This document shows, piece after piece, positions 53,345-61,177 of a stretch of DNA of 64,000 nt; position 1 is the stretch's first letter, and every line of letters begins with the position of its first letter. The DNA lies in assembly GCF_900105585.1 (NCBI RefSeq), contig NZ_FNRT01000002.1, positions 1,860,001 to 1,924,000 of the forward strand. Direction: 5' to 3'. The position numbers and the translations under genes were made by a program. The notes below the pieces were generated by a model. That model was given only the letters and a program-made list of their open reading frames with translations. It ran no database searches and was not told the origin of the DNA. Source of the DNA: Nocardioides exalbidus. GTDB taxonomy: Bacteria > Actinomycetota > Actinomycetes > Propionibacteriales > Nocardioidaceae.

Positions 53345-54765
53345 CCGCCGCCACGGCGCACGTGGACGAACAGGGCGTGGCGACCGACGTCGACGTCGTC
53401 GTCGTGGGCTCCGGAGGGTGCGGTCTGGCGGCGGCACTGGCGGTGGCGGACACGGGTGCCAGCGTCGTGGTGCTGGAGAAGATGGACACCGCGCGCGGCA
53501 ACACCTTCGTGTCGACTGGCTCGATCCCGGGCGCCGGCACGAAGTACCAGCGCGCCGCCGGCATCGATGACGACGCCGACCGGATGATCGCCGACCTGCT
53601 GCGACAGTCCGGGCCGCACGAGGCCGAGGACCTCACGGCGCTGCTCGCCCGGACGTCCGCGTCGCTCGTCGAGTGGCTGGTCGAGGAGCACGCCGTCGGG
53701 CTGCAGGTCATCACCGAGTACAAGCACGTCGGGCACAGCGTCCCGCGGCTCCACGCCCCCGCCGACAAGCGCGGGGCGTCGCTGATGAAGGACCTGCTCG
53801 CCGCCGTCGACAAGGCAGGCGTCGACGTGCTCGTCGGAAACCCGGTCACCGAGCTCCTCGTCGAGGACGGCAGGGTGGTCGGCGTGCACGTCGACGGCCC
53901 GCGCTGCGGGTCGTACGACCTGCGTGCGAGCGCCGTGATCCTGGCGGCCAACGGCTTCGGCAACTCCTCGGAGCTCCGCGCCAGGTTCCTGCCCGACGTC
54001 GTCGACGCGCCCTACCTCGGCGCGGAGGGCTCGACCGGCGAGGCGATGACGTGGGCGCTCGACCTCGGCGCCGACACCGCCAACATGGGTGCCTTCCAGG
54101 GCTACGCCGCCGTCGCCGACCCGCACGGGTCCATCACGTCGTGGACCACCGTCGAGCAGGGCGCCGTGCTCGTCGACCCCGCCGGGAGGCGGATGGACGA
54201 CGAGTCCGTGGGCTACTCCGGCTTCGCTGCGGTGGTCTCCGCGAGCACCGCGACGTCGTGGGTCGTGATGGACGCCGCCACCCGGGACCGGGTGGCCGGC
54301 AAGGAGCCGGAGTTCGCCGAGCTCGTCGAGATGAACGGGGTGCGCGAGGCCGACACGCCTGAGGCGCTCGCCGAGGTGATCGGGTGCGACCCGGCGACCC
54401 TGCGCGCGACGCTGGAGGCCGCCTCCGCGGCTGCCGCCGGCGAGGCCGAGGACGAGTTCGGCCGCACCGACTGGGGCCACGGCCCGCTCGGCACGCCCCT
54501 GTGTGCCGTCCGCTCGCAGCCTGCGCTCTTCCACACCCAGGGAGGTGTCCGCGTCGACTCCGACGCGCGTGTCCTGCGCGCCGACGGCACGGTCGTCGAG
54601 GGCCTGTACGCCGGTGGCGGCGTCGCGGCCGGCGTCTCCGGCCAGAAGGGTGGCGCGGGCTACTCGTCCGGCAACGGACTGCTCGCCGCGATCGGCCTCG
54701 GCCGGCTCGCGGGCGCCCATGCCGGGCGCCGGGCCTCTGCGCTGGACGACGCCGCAGTCCGGTAG
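53341..54765 (+). CDS. FAD-dependent dehydrogenase of the fumarate reductase / KstD-like family
   Basis: The 474-residue protein has an N-terminal Rossmann dinucleotide motif VVVVGSGGCGLAAALA with the ribose-binding VVLEK, RGNTFVSTGSIPGAGT of the FAD_binding_2 family, and a C-terminal GQKGGAGYSSGNGL that completes the FAD site. There is no heme-binding or signal sequence, so it is a soluble flavoprotein that adds or removes a C=C bond next to a carbonyl. Within the operon it probably desaturates or reduces the substrate or an intermediate. It overlaps the previous gene by 4 nt. Confidence 0.88.
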   Translation: MTAATAHVDEQGVATDVDVVVVGSGGCGLAAALAVADTGASVVVLEKMDTARGNTFVSTGSIPGAGTKYQRAAGIDDDADRMIADLLRQSGPHEAEDLTALLARTSASLVEWLVEEHAVGLQVITEYKHVGHSVPRLHAPADKRGASLMKDLLAAVDKAGVDVLVGNPVTELLVEDGRVVGVHVDGPRCGSYDLRASAVILAANGFGNSSELRARFLPDVVDAPYLGAEGSTGEAMTWALDLGADTANMGAFQGYAAVADPHGSITSWTTVEQGAVLVDPAGRRMDDESVGYSGFAAVVSASTATSWVVMDAATRDRVAGKEPEFAELVEMNGVREADTPEALAEVIGCDPATLRATLEAASAAAAGEAEDEFGRTDWGHGPLGTPLCAVRSQPALFHTQGGVRVDSDARVLRADGTVVEGLYAGGGVAAGVSGQKGGAGYSSGNGLLAAIGLGRLAGAHAGRRASALDDAAVR

Positions 54766-54800
54766 TTTCGCGGGAGGGAACGACCGGGGGAGGAGGGTCC

Positions 54801-55472
54801 GTGGGCGCATCGATGCCGGCACCGCTCGGCGGTGAGGTCACCTATGCCGACCGCAGCGTCGCCGTGCTGCGCGCGATGATCCTCGACGGCTCCCTCTCAC
54901 CCGGCGAGCGGCTCAACGAGGTCCACCTCTCGCAGGCGCTCGGCATCAGCCGCGGTCCCCTGCGGGAGGCACTGCGGCGACTGGCCAGTGAGGGACTCCT
55001 CGACCTCGTGCCGCACCGCGGCGCGTTCGTCTCCTCCTTCGACCCGGTCCAGCTCGCCGAGCTCTACCAGCTCAGGATCGCCCTCGAGACGCACGCCGCC
55101 CGCCTCGTCGCCGAGCTCGACGACCGGTCGGGCGTCGAGGAGCTGGCGCGGGCGCTCGACGATGCGGCCGCGCTGCTCGACGAGCAGGACTCGGCGGCAT
55201 ACCCCACCGACCAGGACTTCCACGGCACGCTGATGCGGCTGGCCGCCAACACCGCGCTGCGCGAGGCGGCCGACTCGGTGTCGGCGCGGATGAGCCTGGC
55301 GCGGTCGAGGTCGGCGAGCCAGCCGGCCCGGGCCCGCGCCGCGCTGGCCGAGCACCGCGACATCCTCGTCGCCCTCGTCGAGGGCGATGCGGACCGTGCC
55401 GCCTCGTTGCTGCGCGCGCACCTCGAGCGCTCGCTGGACAACGCGATCGCCCTGCTCGACGCCGGCGCCTGA
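54801..55472 (+). CDS. GntR-family regulator (FCD/FadR subfamily) of the catabolic operon
   Basis: The 223-residue protein has an N-terminal winged helix (ERLNEVHLSQALGISRGPLREALRRLASEGLLDLVPHRGAFV) and a C-terminal all-helical FCD ligand domain with the usual Asp/His metal ligands (TDQDFHGTLM, LAEHRDILVAL, LLRAHLERS). FCD regulators sense carboxylic acids. The GTG at 54801 is preceded by GGAGGAGG. It starts 35 nt after the dehydrogenase and is probably co-transcribed, repressing the operon through the CAACTGT-TG-ACAGTTG site until the substrate or a product binds. Confidence 0.9.
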   Translation: MGASMPAPLGGEVTYADRSVAVLRAMILDGSLSPGERLNEVHLSQALGISRGPLREALRRLASEGLLDLVPHRGAFVSSFDPVQLAELYQLRIALETHAARLVAELDDRSGVEELARALDDAAALLDEQDSAAYPTDQDFHGTLMRLAANTALREAADSVSARMSLARSRSASQPARARAALAEHRDILVALVEGDADRAASLLRAHLERSLDNAIALLDAGA

Positions 55473-55500
55473 GGCCGGACGAGCGGGCCTACGGGGCGGG

Positions 55501-55806
55501 TCAGACCAGGCAGTCGATGGGCTCGTAGAGCGCCTGCATCGCGGTGGTCGCGCGCGAGCGACGGCTGCGAATGCGGCGGCGGACCTCGACACCGATGCTG
55601 TGCATGCCGACGGCGGCCCAGACGACGTTGGAGGCGACGCTCGGCCAGGCGCCGTAGTAGGCGCTGGCGGCACCGCCGAGGAGACCGCCGACGGTGTTCA
55701 TCACGGCATAGGTCAGCGAGTCGGAGGCGAGCTTGCCCCGCCACAACAGGATGTAGGCCGCGAACGTCCCCATCGTGCCGACCCAACCCAGTGCTGCCGC
55801 GATCAT
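55501..55806 (-). CDS. CBU_0592-like small membrane protein
   Basis: The 101-residue protein has three hydrophobic segments: AAALGWVGTMGTFAAYILLW, LTYAVMNTVGGLLGGAASAYYG and VASNVVWAAVGMHSIG. The WVGTxGxxxAYxLL ... YxxxNxxGG ... WPSVxxNxVW pattern is that of the CBU_0592 domain, a small membrane family of unknown role. A basic tail (RRRIRSRRSR) follows. It is divergent from the LysR gene and convergent with the GntR gene, 28 bp apart. Confidence 0.75.
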   Translation of the reverse strand: MIAAALGWVGTMGTFAAYILLWRGKLASDSLTYAVMNTVGGLLGGAASAYYGAWPSVASNVVWAAVGMHSIGVEVRRRIRSRRSRATTAMQALYEPIDCLV

Positions 55807-55924
55807 CGTGCTGTTCCTGCTTCTTCCCAGGCGACCCCCACGGCCACCGACCCCTGAAGTCTGACCCTGTTGGGTATTCAGATCAAACGCACATTTCTAC
55901 ATCGGCAGTTTAGAGTTGCTGAAC

Positions 55925-56845
55925 ATGGAGATCGATCCGAGGCGCCTCAGGTTCCTGCTCGCCGTGGCGCGGTCCGGAGGCGTCCTCGCGGCCGCTGACG
56001 ACTTACGCGTCACGCCATCTGCTGTTTCCCAACAGTTGGCCAGGTTGGAGGCCGAGGTGGGCCGCCCGCTCGTCCGTCGTACGCCGACGGGCACCGTGCT
56101 GACCGACGACGGCCTGGCCCTGGCGGAGGCTGCCGAGGACGTGGAGAAGGTGCTGACCGAGGCCCGCGCGCGGCTCGTCGACGACGAGGACGAGCCCGGC
56201 GGCACGGTCCGCGTCGGCGGCTTCCACAGCTTCCTGTCGCAGGTGCTGCTGCCGCAGATCCCGGCCTGGCGGGAGGGCCACCCGCGGCTGCGGTTCGAGG
56301 TCGTCGAGTCGTCCGAGGAGGAGACGCTGCGCATGCTGCGGGCGCGCGAGCTCGACATCGCGATCCTGGAGATCGACGTCGAGGAGACAGCGCGCAAGCT
56401 CCCCGCCCGCCTGACCGAGACGCCCCTGCTCGACGAGCCGTGGAAGGTCGTCGTTCCCGCCGGCACGATCACGGCCGAGGACTCCGTCGACCTCTCCCGC
56501 CTCGGACTGCCCTGGCTCGGCGTCGACCCCGACGGGGCCTGGGCAAGTGCCCTGAAGCGCGTACGCCGTGCCGCCGGCAGCGACACCCCGACCATCCACC
56601 GCTACGCCGAGACCCGGACCGCCCTCGCCCTCGTCGCCGCCGGCGAGGGCATGGCCCTCGTGCCCTCCCTCGCCCTCGAGGGCATCACGCAGGAGGGCAT
56701 CGAGACGTTGGACGTGCCTGGGCTGGGTCAGCGCCGCATCGTGCTTCGGCGGTACGAGGGGCGCGGGGTGCCGAAGGTGGTCGATCTGGCGGCGGGGTTG
56801 ATCCGCGAGGCTGCTTCGGCCTGGGACTTCGGGGGTGGGGAGTGA
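55925..56845 (+). CDS. LysR-family transcriptional regulator
   Basis: The protein has about 306 residues. The N-terminal winged HTH (RRLRFLLAVARSGGVLAAADDLRVTPSAVSQQLARLEAEVGRPLVRR) is followed by a PBP2-type effector domain (about 90-300: GTVRVGGFHSFLSQVLLP and onward). A TAGAGT box (55911-55916) lies 8 nt before the ATG at 55925. A TTG at 55916 is possible but would overlap the promoter. LysR regulators often control a divergent gene; here that is only the CBU_0592-like protein, so the real target is unclear. Confidence 0.9.
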   Translation: MEIDPRRLRFLLAVARSGGVLAAADDLRVTPSAVSQQLARLEAEVGRPLVRRTPTGTVLTDDGLALAEAAEDVEKVLTEARARLVDDEDEPGGTVRVGGFHSFLSQVLLPQIPAWREGHPRLRFEVVESSEEETLRMLRARELDIAILEIDVEETARKLPARLTETPLLDEPWKVVVPAGTITAEDSVDLSRLGLPWLGVDPDGAWASALKRVRRAAGSDTPTIHRYAETRTALALVAAGEGMALVPSLALEGITQEGIETLDVPGLGQRRIVLRRYEGRGVPKVVDLAAGLIREAASAWDFGGGE

Positions 56846-56945
56846 GGGGAACTCTGTAGCCCAGCCCGCCGCGAGCGAGTCACCGCCCGTGGTGTTCAGC
56901 CAGCGCTCGCGGCAGAGACACGAGCTTGCCGCCTAGAGTCGGTTC

Positions 56946-57773
56946 ATGCAGCCGATCCCGCTGGCGTCAATCCTGCCCGCCGATCTCGAGCCGACGGCAT
57001 GCAAGCTCCATTGCGCGGTCTACAACGGCACGACCTACCCGATTGACGTTTTGGCGAACGACCCGGCTGAGTGGCAGCGCTGGAACTCGTGGCGCGGGGA
57101 CAAGAACGACTTCAACCGCCAGTTGATCTTCTCCCTAGCGCAGGATCGCCACGACGCGAGTCTCTGGTTGTTCGGTGGTGTGTGGGAGGTGTCCGCCCGC
57201 CGGCCCGATCCGCGGACCTACTCCTACGACGTCATCGCTCGCGATGATCTGATGGGGCCGTTCATCCGCCGCTTGTACGTGCGAATGCACTTGGCCGGGC
57301 GACAGCGCCGCAGGACGATGGAGTCCTGTTTGGACGAGATGGCGGTGTCGTCGATTCTCGAAGAGGAGTTCGTCGGCGACCCCTTCCCTGGGCATGACCG
57401 CATCAATCACTCGCTCGGAGAACTCCAAGTGATCGTGCAGCAGCAGCGACCTGACTGGCGCATCGCTCTGGAACACATGAAGGGTGTCTACGTCATCCAT
57501 GACCAGACGACCGGTGCGCGATACGTCGGATCCGCGTACGGGGATACCGGAATATGGCAGCGGTGGAGCGCATATGCGGCCACTCTGCATGGACACAACG
57601 TTGGACTGCAGGAGCTGCTCCGAGAGAAGGGCGAGCAGTTCTTCCGCGAGAACATGAAGTTCGCGCTGCTGGAGTTCTGGTCCGTGCGCACCGACGACAA
57701 TCACGTTCTCGAGCGGGAGTCGTACTGGAAAGAGGTTCTGCATGCCCGCACCCTCGGTCATAACAAGAACTGA
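56946..57773 (+). CDS. GIY-YIG nuclease family protein, probable defence component
   Basis: The 275-residue protein has an N-terminal domain of about 170 residues without known motif. A C-terminal GIY-YIG domain follows, with GVY (180-182) and YVG (193-195) spaced by 10 residues, arginine in WQRWSAYA, and catalytic glutamate near the end in LERESYWKEV, closing with HARTLGHNKN. The codon use is clearly less GC-biased than the neighbours, indicating transfer. A TAGAGT box (56934-56939) lies 6 nt before the ATG. The partner gene, a nuclease-helicase, follows after 165 nt. GIY-YIG and DUF2075 domains occur together in single proteins in other bacteria, supporting a joint function. Confidence 0.82.
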   Translation: MQPIPLASILPADLEPTACKLHCAVYNGTTYPIDVLANDPAEWQRWNSWRGDKNDFNRQLIFSLAQDRHDASLWLFGGVWEVSARRPDPRTYSYDVIARDDLMGPFIRRLYVRMHLAGRQRRRTMESCLDEMAVSSILEEEFVGDPFPGHDRINHSLGELQVIVQQQRPDWRIALEHMKGVYVIHDQTTGARYVGSAYGDTGIWQRWSAYAATLHGHNVGLQELLREKGEQFFRENMKFALLEFWSVRTDDNHVLERESYWKEVLHARTLGHNKN

Positions 57774-57938
57774 AGCCGTCGGCATCGTTCCCATGTGATC
57801 GTCACGGGCAACGAACACAGGTGCCTGCGCAACGGTGGTTAGCATCGACACCGTAATCCGCTCGGCCCGACAGCGCGCGTCTCTCACGACAAGCCTCCAA
57901 CCCGATCGGGAAGACTGTCATGCCTTCCTGGAGTTGTC

Positions 57939-59789
57939 GTGCCGCTGTTTCGCGCCTCCGTCACTGGAGTCCGAGCCCAGATCGCTGCCAACACGTTGGT
58001 GCCGACGATGAGTGAGCAGTTCGCTCACGCCTACGGGTATCGCGCCTCCATCGCTGAACAGCGGTCGTGGGAGCGCAGTCTGACGGTTCTGACGGGCGAC
58101 CTACACGACGCCGGCCTGGACAAGGTCGAGGTCCTGCTCGAGTACCAGCTCCCACTGACCAGTCGAAGAGTCGATGCGTTGCTGTGCGGCACGCATCCTC
58201 GGACGGGCGAGGCGTCGTACGTAGTTGTCGAGCTGAAGCAGTGGAGCAGTGCGGCGCCAGTCGACGGCACCGATGACGTGGTCCTCGACGACGGTCGCGG
58301 CCGGCGACTGCACCCGGCTGCCCAAGTAGGCGGATATTGCGACTACCTCGCGGACTTCAACGCAGCCCTCGGCGGATCGACCGATCGACTTGCCGGCGTC
58401 GCCTACCTGCACAACGCGGATGACGACGGTGTCAGTGGACTGTGGGACTTCGAGCAGAGCCGCACACGTCGTATGTTCACCGGTCAGCGCCGCGGCGAGT
58501 TCCTGGACTTCCTCAAGGGCAGGTTGTCGACGATCCCCGGTGCCGACGCGGCCGATGCGTTGCTCGGAGCTGCCATCAAGCCGAGCAAGCAGCTCCTTGA
58601 CCTCGCCGCGCAGGAGATCAAGGAGCGGGAGCAGTTCGTCCTTCTCGACGAGCAGCAAGTCGCGTACTCCATGATTCTGCGGGCGGTGGAACACGCGCGG
58701 CGAGCGAACACCAAAGAGGTCGTTGTCGTCACGGGTGGTCCTGGGTCCGGCAAGAGTGTGATCGCTCTGAGCCTTCTCGGCGAGCTGTCGCGGCAGGGCC
58801 GCTCCGTCCTCCACGCCACCGGTTCGTCGGCGTTCACTCAGACCCTGCGCAAGGTCGCGGGGCATCGGGAGCCTCGGGTCAAAGCTCTCTTCAGCTACTA
58901 CAACAACTTCGTCGACGCCGACAAGAACGGTCTCGACGTCCTGATCAACGACGAGGCCCACCGCATCCGCGAGACTTCGACCAACCGCTGGACGCCGGCA
59001 GCCAAGAGGTCAGGACGTCCGCAGGTCGAGGACCTCATCGATGCCGCGCGTGTCTCCGTCTTCCTCCTCGACGAGCACCAGGTCGTCAAGCCTGGCGAGC
59101 GCGGCAACGTGGCCGACATCGTTGCTGCTGCCGGCCGCCTTGGCTGTGAGGTCGTTCAGATCGACCTCGATGACCAGTTCCGTTGCGGTGGTAGCCGTCT
59201 GTACGAGGAGTGGGTCATGCGCCTGCTCGGGCTCGAACCCGGTGGTCCGATGGCGTGGCCCGGTGATGAGGTCTTCGATCTTGACCTGGCGGAGTCGCCC
59301 GGTGAGATGGAGCTCAGGCTGCGCGCTCGTCTGGACCGAGGATTCTCGAGTCGCATCGCGGCTGGCTACTGCTGGTCCTGGAGCAAGCCCAAGGGCGACA
59401 TCCTCTTTCCGGACGTGCAGATCGGCGACTGGAAGCGTCCGTGGAACAACCCGAAGGACACGAAGGTCGGCGCGGCGCCCGGGCGGCCCTTCTGGGCATC
59501 CGATCCTGCCGGGTTCGAACAGGTGGGCTGCGTCTACACCGCCCAAGGCTTTGAGTACGACTACAGCGGCGTCATCTTTGGCGACGACCTGGTCTGGCGC
59601 ACCGATCGCTGGGAGGCGCGCCCGGACAGGAGCAAGGACAACCAGGTCCGACGGGCGGCACCGGATGACTTCGACCGGGCGATCCGCAACACGTACAAGG
59701 TCCTACTCACGCGGGGCATGCGTGGGACGCTCGTGTACTCCACGGACGCCGAGACGCAGGACTTCCTCGCGAGTCTCATTCACGTCTAG
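57939..59789 (+). CDS. PD-(D/E)XK nuclease fused to DUF2075 (Schlafen-like) helicase
   Basis: The protein has 616 residues. The N-terminal about 200 residues contain a nuclease core with RRVDALL (D79) and VVELKQW (E98, K100). A DUF2075 superfamily 1 ATPase follows with GGPGSGKS (K272), DEAH in LINDEAHR (D338), an SF1 motif around FRCGGSRLYEEWV, and a C-terminal NTYKVLLTRGMRGTLVYS segment. The protein would bind and cut or unwind nucleic acids. Codon use is AT-richer than average here. The GTG at 57939 follows GGAG. Together with the upstream GIY-YIG protein it forms an isolated two-gene module with the look of an antiphage or anti-plasmid system. Confidence 0.85.
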   Translation: MPLFRASVTGVRAQIAANTLVPTMSEQFAHAYGYRASIAEQRSWERSLTVLTGDLHDAGLDKVEVLLEYQLPLTSRRVDALLCGTHPRTGEASYVVVELKQWSSAAPVDGTDDVVLDDGRGRRLHPAAQVGGYCDYLADFNAALGGSTDRLAGVAYLHNADDDGVSGLWDFEQSRTRRMFTGQRRGEFLDFLKGRLSTIPGADAADALLGAAIKPSKQLLDLAAQEIKEREQFVLLDEQQVAYSMILRAVEHARRANTKEVVVVTGGPGSGKSVIALSLLGELSRQGRSVLHATGSSAFTQTLRKVAGHREPRVKALFSYYNNFVDADKNGLDVLINDEAHRIRETSTNRWTPAAKRSGRPQVEDLIDAARVSVFLLDEHQVVKPGERGNVADIVAAAGRLGCEVVQIDLDDQFRCGGSRLYEEWVMRLLGLEPGGPMAWPGDEVFDLDLAESPGEMELRLRARLDRGFSSRIAAGYCWSWSKPKGDILFPDVQIGDWKRPWNNPKDTKVGAAPGRPFWASDPAGFEQVGCVYTAQGFEYDYSGVIFGDDLVWRTDRWEARPDRSKDNQVRRAAPDDFDRAIRNTYKVLLTRGMRGTLVYSTDAETQDFLASLIHV

Positions 59790-59849
59790 CCCAAGGCTGA
59801 TCCGCGGCATGGGCCGTCATCGGCCTGCGCTGACACCTACGATCTCCGC

Positions 59850-60527
59850 ATGCAGCCGCCGACGCCTTACCTCGTCTCGAAGCCGCCCAAGTGGCTGTGG
59901 ATCGTGCCGGTGGCGTCGGTGGGCTTCCTGGCGCTCGTCCCGGTGATCACGATCGCGGCCAAGGCGAGGTCGGCGCGCACGTGGCTGGTCGCCGGCGCAC
60001 TGTCGGCGGCGTGGCTCGCCGGCTTCGCGATGATCGGTTCGAACGAGGACGGCACCACGTCCGACGTCGGCGGGTTCCTCTTCCTCGGCACGCTCATCAC
60101 CTCCGTCGTCTTCGCGCTCGTGATGGGTCCGAAGGTCGAGTGGCCGGGGAAGGTCGTCTACGGAGCGCCGCCGCCATCGCCGCCGCACGACCCCAACGCG
60201 GCTGCCGTCGCGAGCGTCGAGGCCGGGCGCCGCAAGCGCCACGAGGCGCGCGAGCTGCTGCAACGAGACCCGATGATGGCGCGGGACCTGCGGATCGGCA
60301 GGCCCGACCTGGAGCGGCAGTACGACGACGGTGGGCTCATCGACGTGAACAGCGCGCCGCCGGAGGTGATGAGCCACTGGCTCGGCCTCAGCCCGGCGGA
60401 GTCCGCGCAGGTGGTGGACGCCCGGACCCAGCTCGGGAGGTTCCAGCACCCGGACGACCTGGTGAACTACGCGAACCTCGACCCGGCGACGTACGACCGG
60501 GTGAGCGACCGCATCGTCCTGATGTGA
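59850..60527 (+). CDS. Membrane protein with C-terminal ComEA-like helix-hairpin-helix domain
   Basis: The 225-residue protein has three membrane helices (about 15-37, 44-63 and 72-92), a proline-rich linker, then a charged segment. The terminal HhH domain begins LIDVNSAPPEVMSHWLGLS and ends NYANLDPATYDRVSDRIVLM, as in ComEA and T2SS GspK-like helix-hairpin-helix modules. No competence genes are near, so this may be a protein- rather than DNA-binding HhH. A TACGAT box (59838-59843) lies 6 nt before the ATG, so the gene is independent of the preceding defence-like pair. Confidence 0.75.
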   Translation: MQPPTPYLVSKPPKWLWIVPVASVGFLALVPVITIAAKARSARTWLVAGALSAAWLAGFAMIGSNEDGTTSDVGGFLFLGTLITSVVFALVMGPKVEWPGKVVYGAPPPSPPHDPNAAAVASVEAGRRKRHEARELLQRDPMMARDLRIGRPDLERQYDDGGLIDVNSAPPEVMSHWLGLSPAESAQVVDARTQLGRFQHPDDLVNYANLDPATYDRVSDRIVLM

Positions 60528-60550
60528 GGCGCAGGTCCTCTGGATGCCCC

Positions 60551-60666
60551 GGCCGGCGGTTGAGGGGGGTCACACGCCAACCGGGGTCCCGCGCGGCCGT
60601 GGGACGCTGCCAACCGCCGGCCGCGCGACCAGGGGTGGCGGGGTCCGTCCACTGTCCTCCACCCCT
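60551..60666. other. Two possible hairpins in the gap before the BLUF gene
   Basis: The 224-nt gap contains GGCCGGCGGTTG (60551-60562) matching CAACCGCCGGCC (60611-60622), and AGGGGTGG (60631-60638) matching CCACCCCT (60659-60666). The first has a 48-nt loop, itself GC-rich, the second a 20-nt loop. They may be the terminator of the HhH gene and a leader structure of the BLUF gene. Nothing else is recognisable here. Confidence 0.4.
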
Positions 60667-60751
60667 GGGTGTGAGGTCCATCGGAACTCACCGCAGGCAT
60701 CGTGCAGGAATGGCACGATTGCCGCCCCCGCACCCTGAACCCGGAGGACAC

Positions 60752-61168
60752 TTGCTCTCGATCACCTACCTCAGCTCGGCTGTCGAGCAGTGGAGCGACG
60801 ACGAGCTCGAGGAGCTGCTCCGCCACGCGCGCGGCACCAACGCGACGGTCGAGGTCACCGGGATGCTGCTCTACTCCGGCGGCAACTTCATCCAGACGCT
60901 CGAGGGCCCCGACGAGGCCGTGGACGCCATCATGGCCAAGGTCGAGGACGACTCGCGGCACCAGGGCGTGCTGGTCGTGCGGCGCGAGGAGGTCGCCGAC
61001 CGGCTCTTCTCCGGCTGGTCGATGGGCTTCCGCCGGGTCTCGCCCGGCGAGGCCGAGGAGATCCCCGGGTTCACCGACTACCTCGACACCGGGACGATCG
61101 AGGGCGCCGACACCCGCCGGCACGCGGTGATGACGTTCCACCGCGTCTTCCGCGAGCGCATCCGCTGA
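60752..61168 (+). CDS. BLUF-domain blue-light sensor
   Basis: The 138-residue protein is a stand-alone short BLUF. All key flavin residues are present and correctly spaced: Y6 (SITYLSS), N30 (GTNATVEVTGMLLY), Q48 (NFIQTLEG), W89 and M91 (SGWSMGF). These match AppA Y21/N45/Q63/W104/M106. It would bind FAD non-covalently and switch its hydrogen-bond network in blue light, acting through partner proteins, since it has no output domain. The start is TTG at 60752, chosen because GGAGG lies just before it and the BLUF fold begins at once. It converges with a flavin monooxygenase gene, 9 bp apart. Confidence 0.9.
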   Translation: MLSITYLSSAVEQWSDDELEELLRHARGTNATVEVTGMLLYSGGNFIQTLEGPDEAVDAIMAKVEDDSRHQGVLVVRREEVADRLFSGWSMGFRRVSPGEAEEIPGFTDYLDTGTIEGADTRRHAVMTFHRVFRERIR

Positions 61169-61177
61169 GGGGCCGTC

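Noticed and set aside
56946..59858. Direct repeat ATGCAGCCG at both ends of the defence-like module (56946 and 59850) as an insertion duplication
   Set aside because: Only 9 bp, both at start codons, with no inverted ends or transposase. It may be chance.
60711..60722. TGGCACGATTGC before the BLUF gene as a sigma-54 promoter
   Set aside because: GG to GC spacing is too short for the -24/-12 consensus, and actinobacteria generally lack sigma-54.
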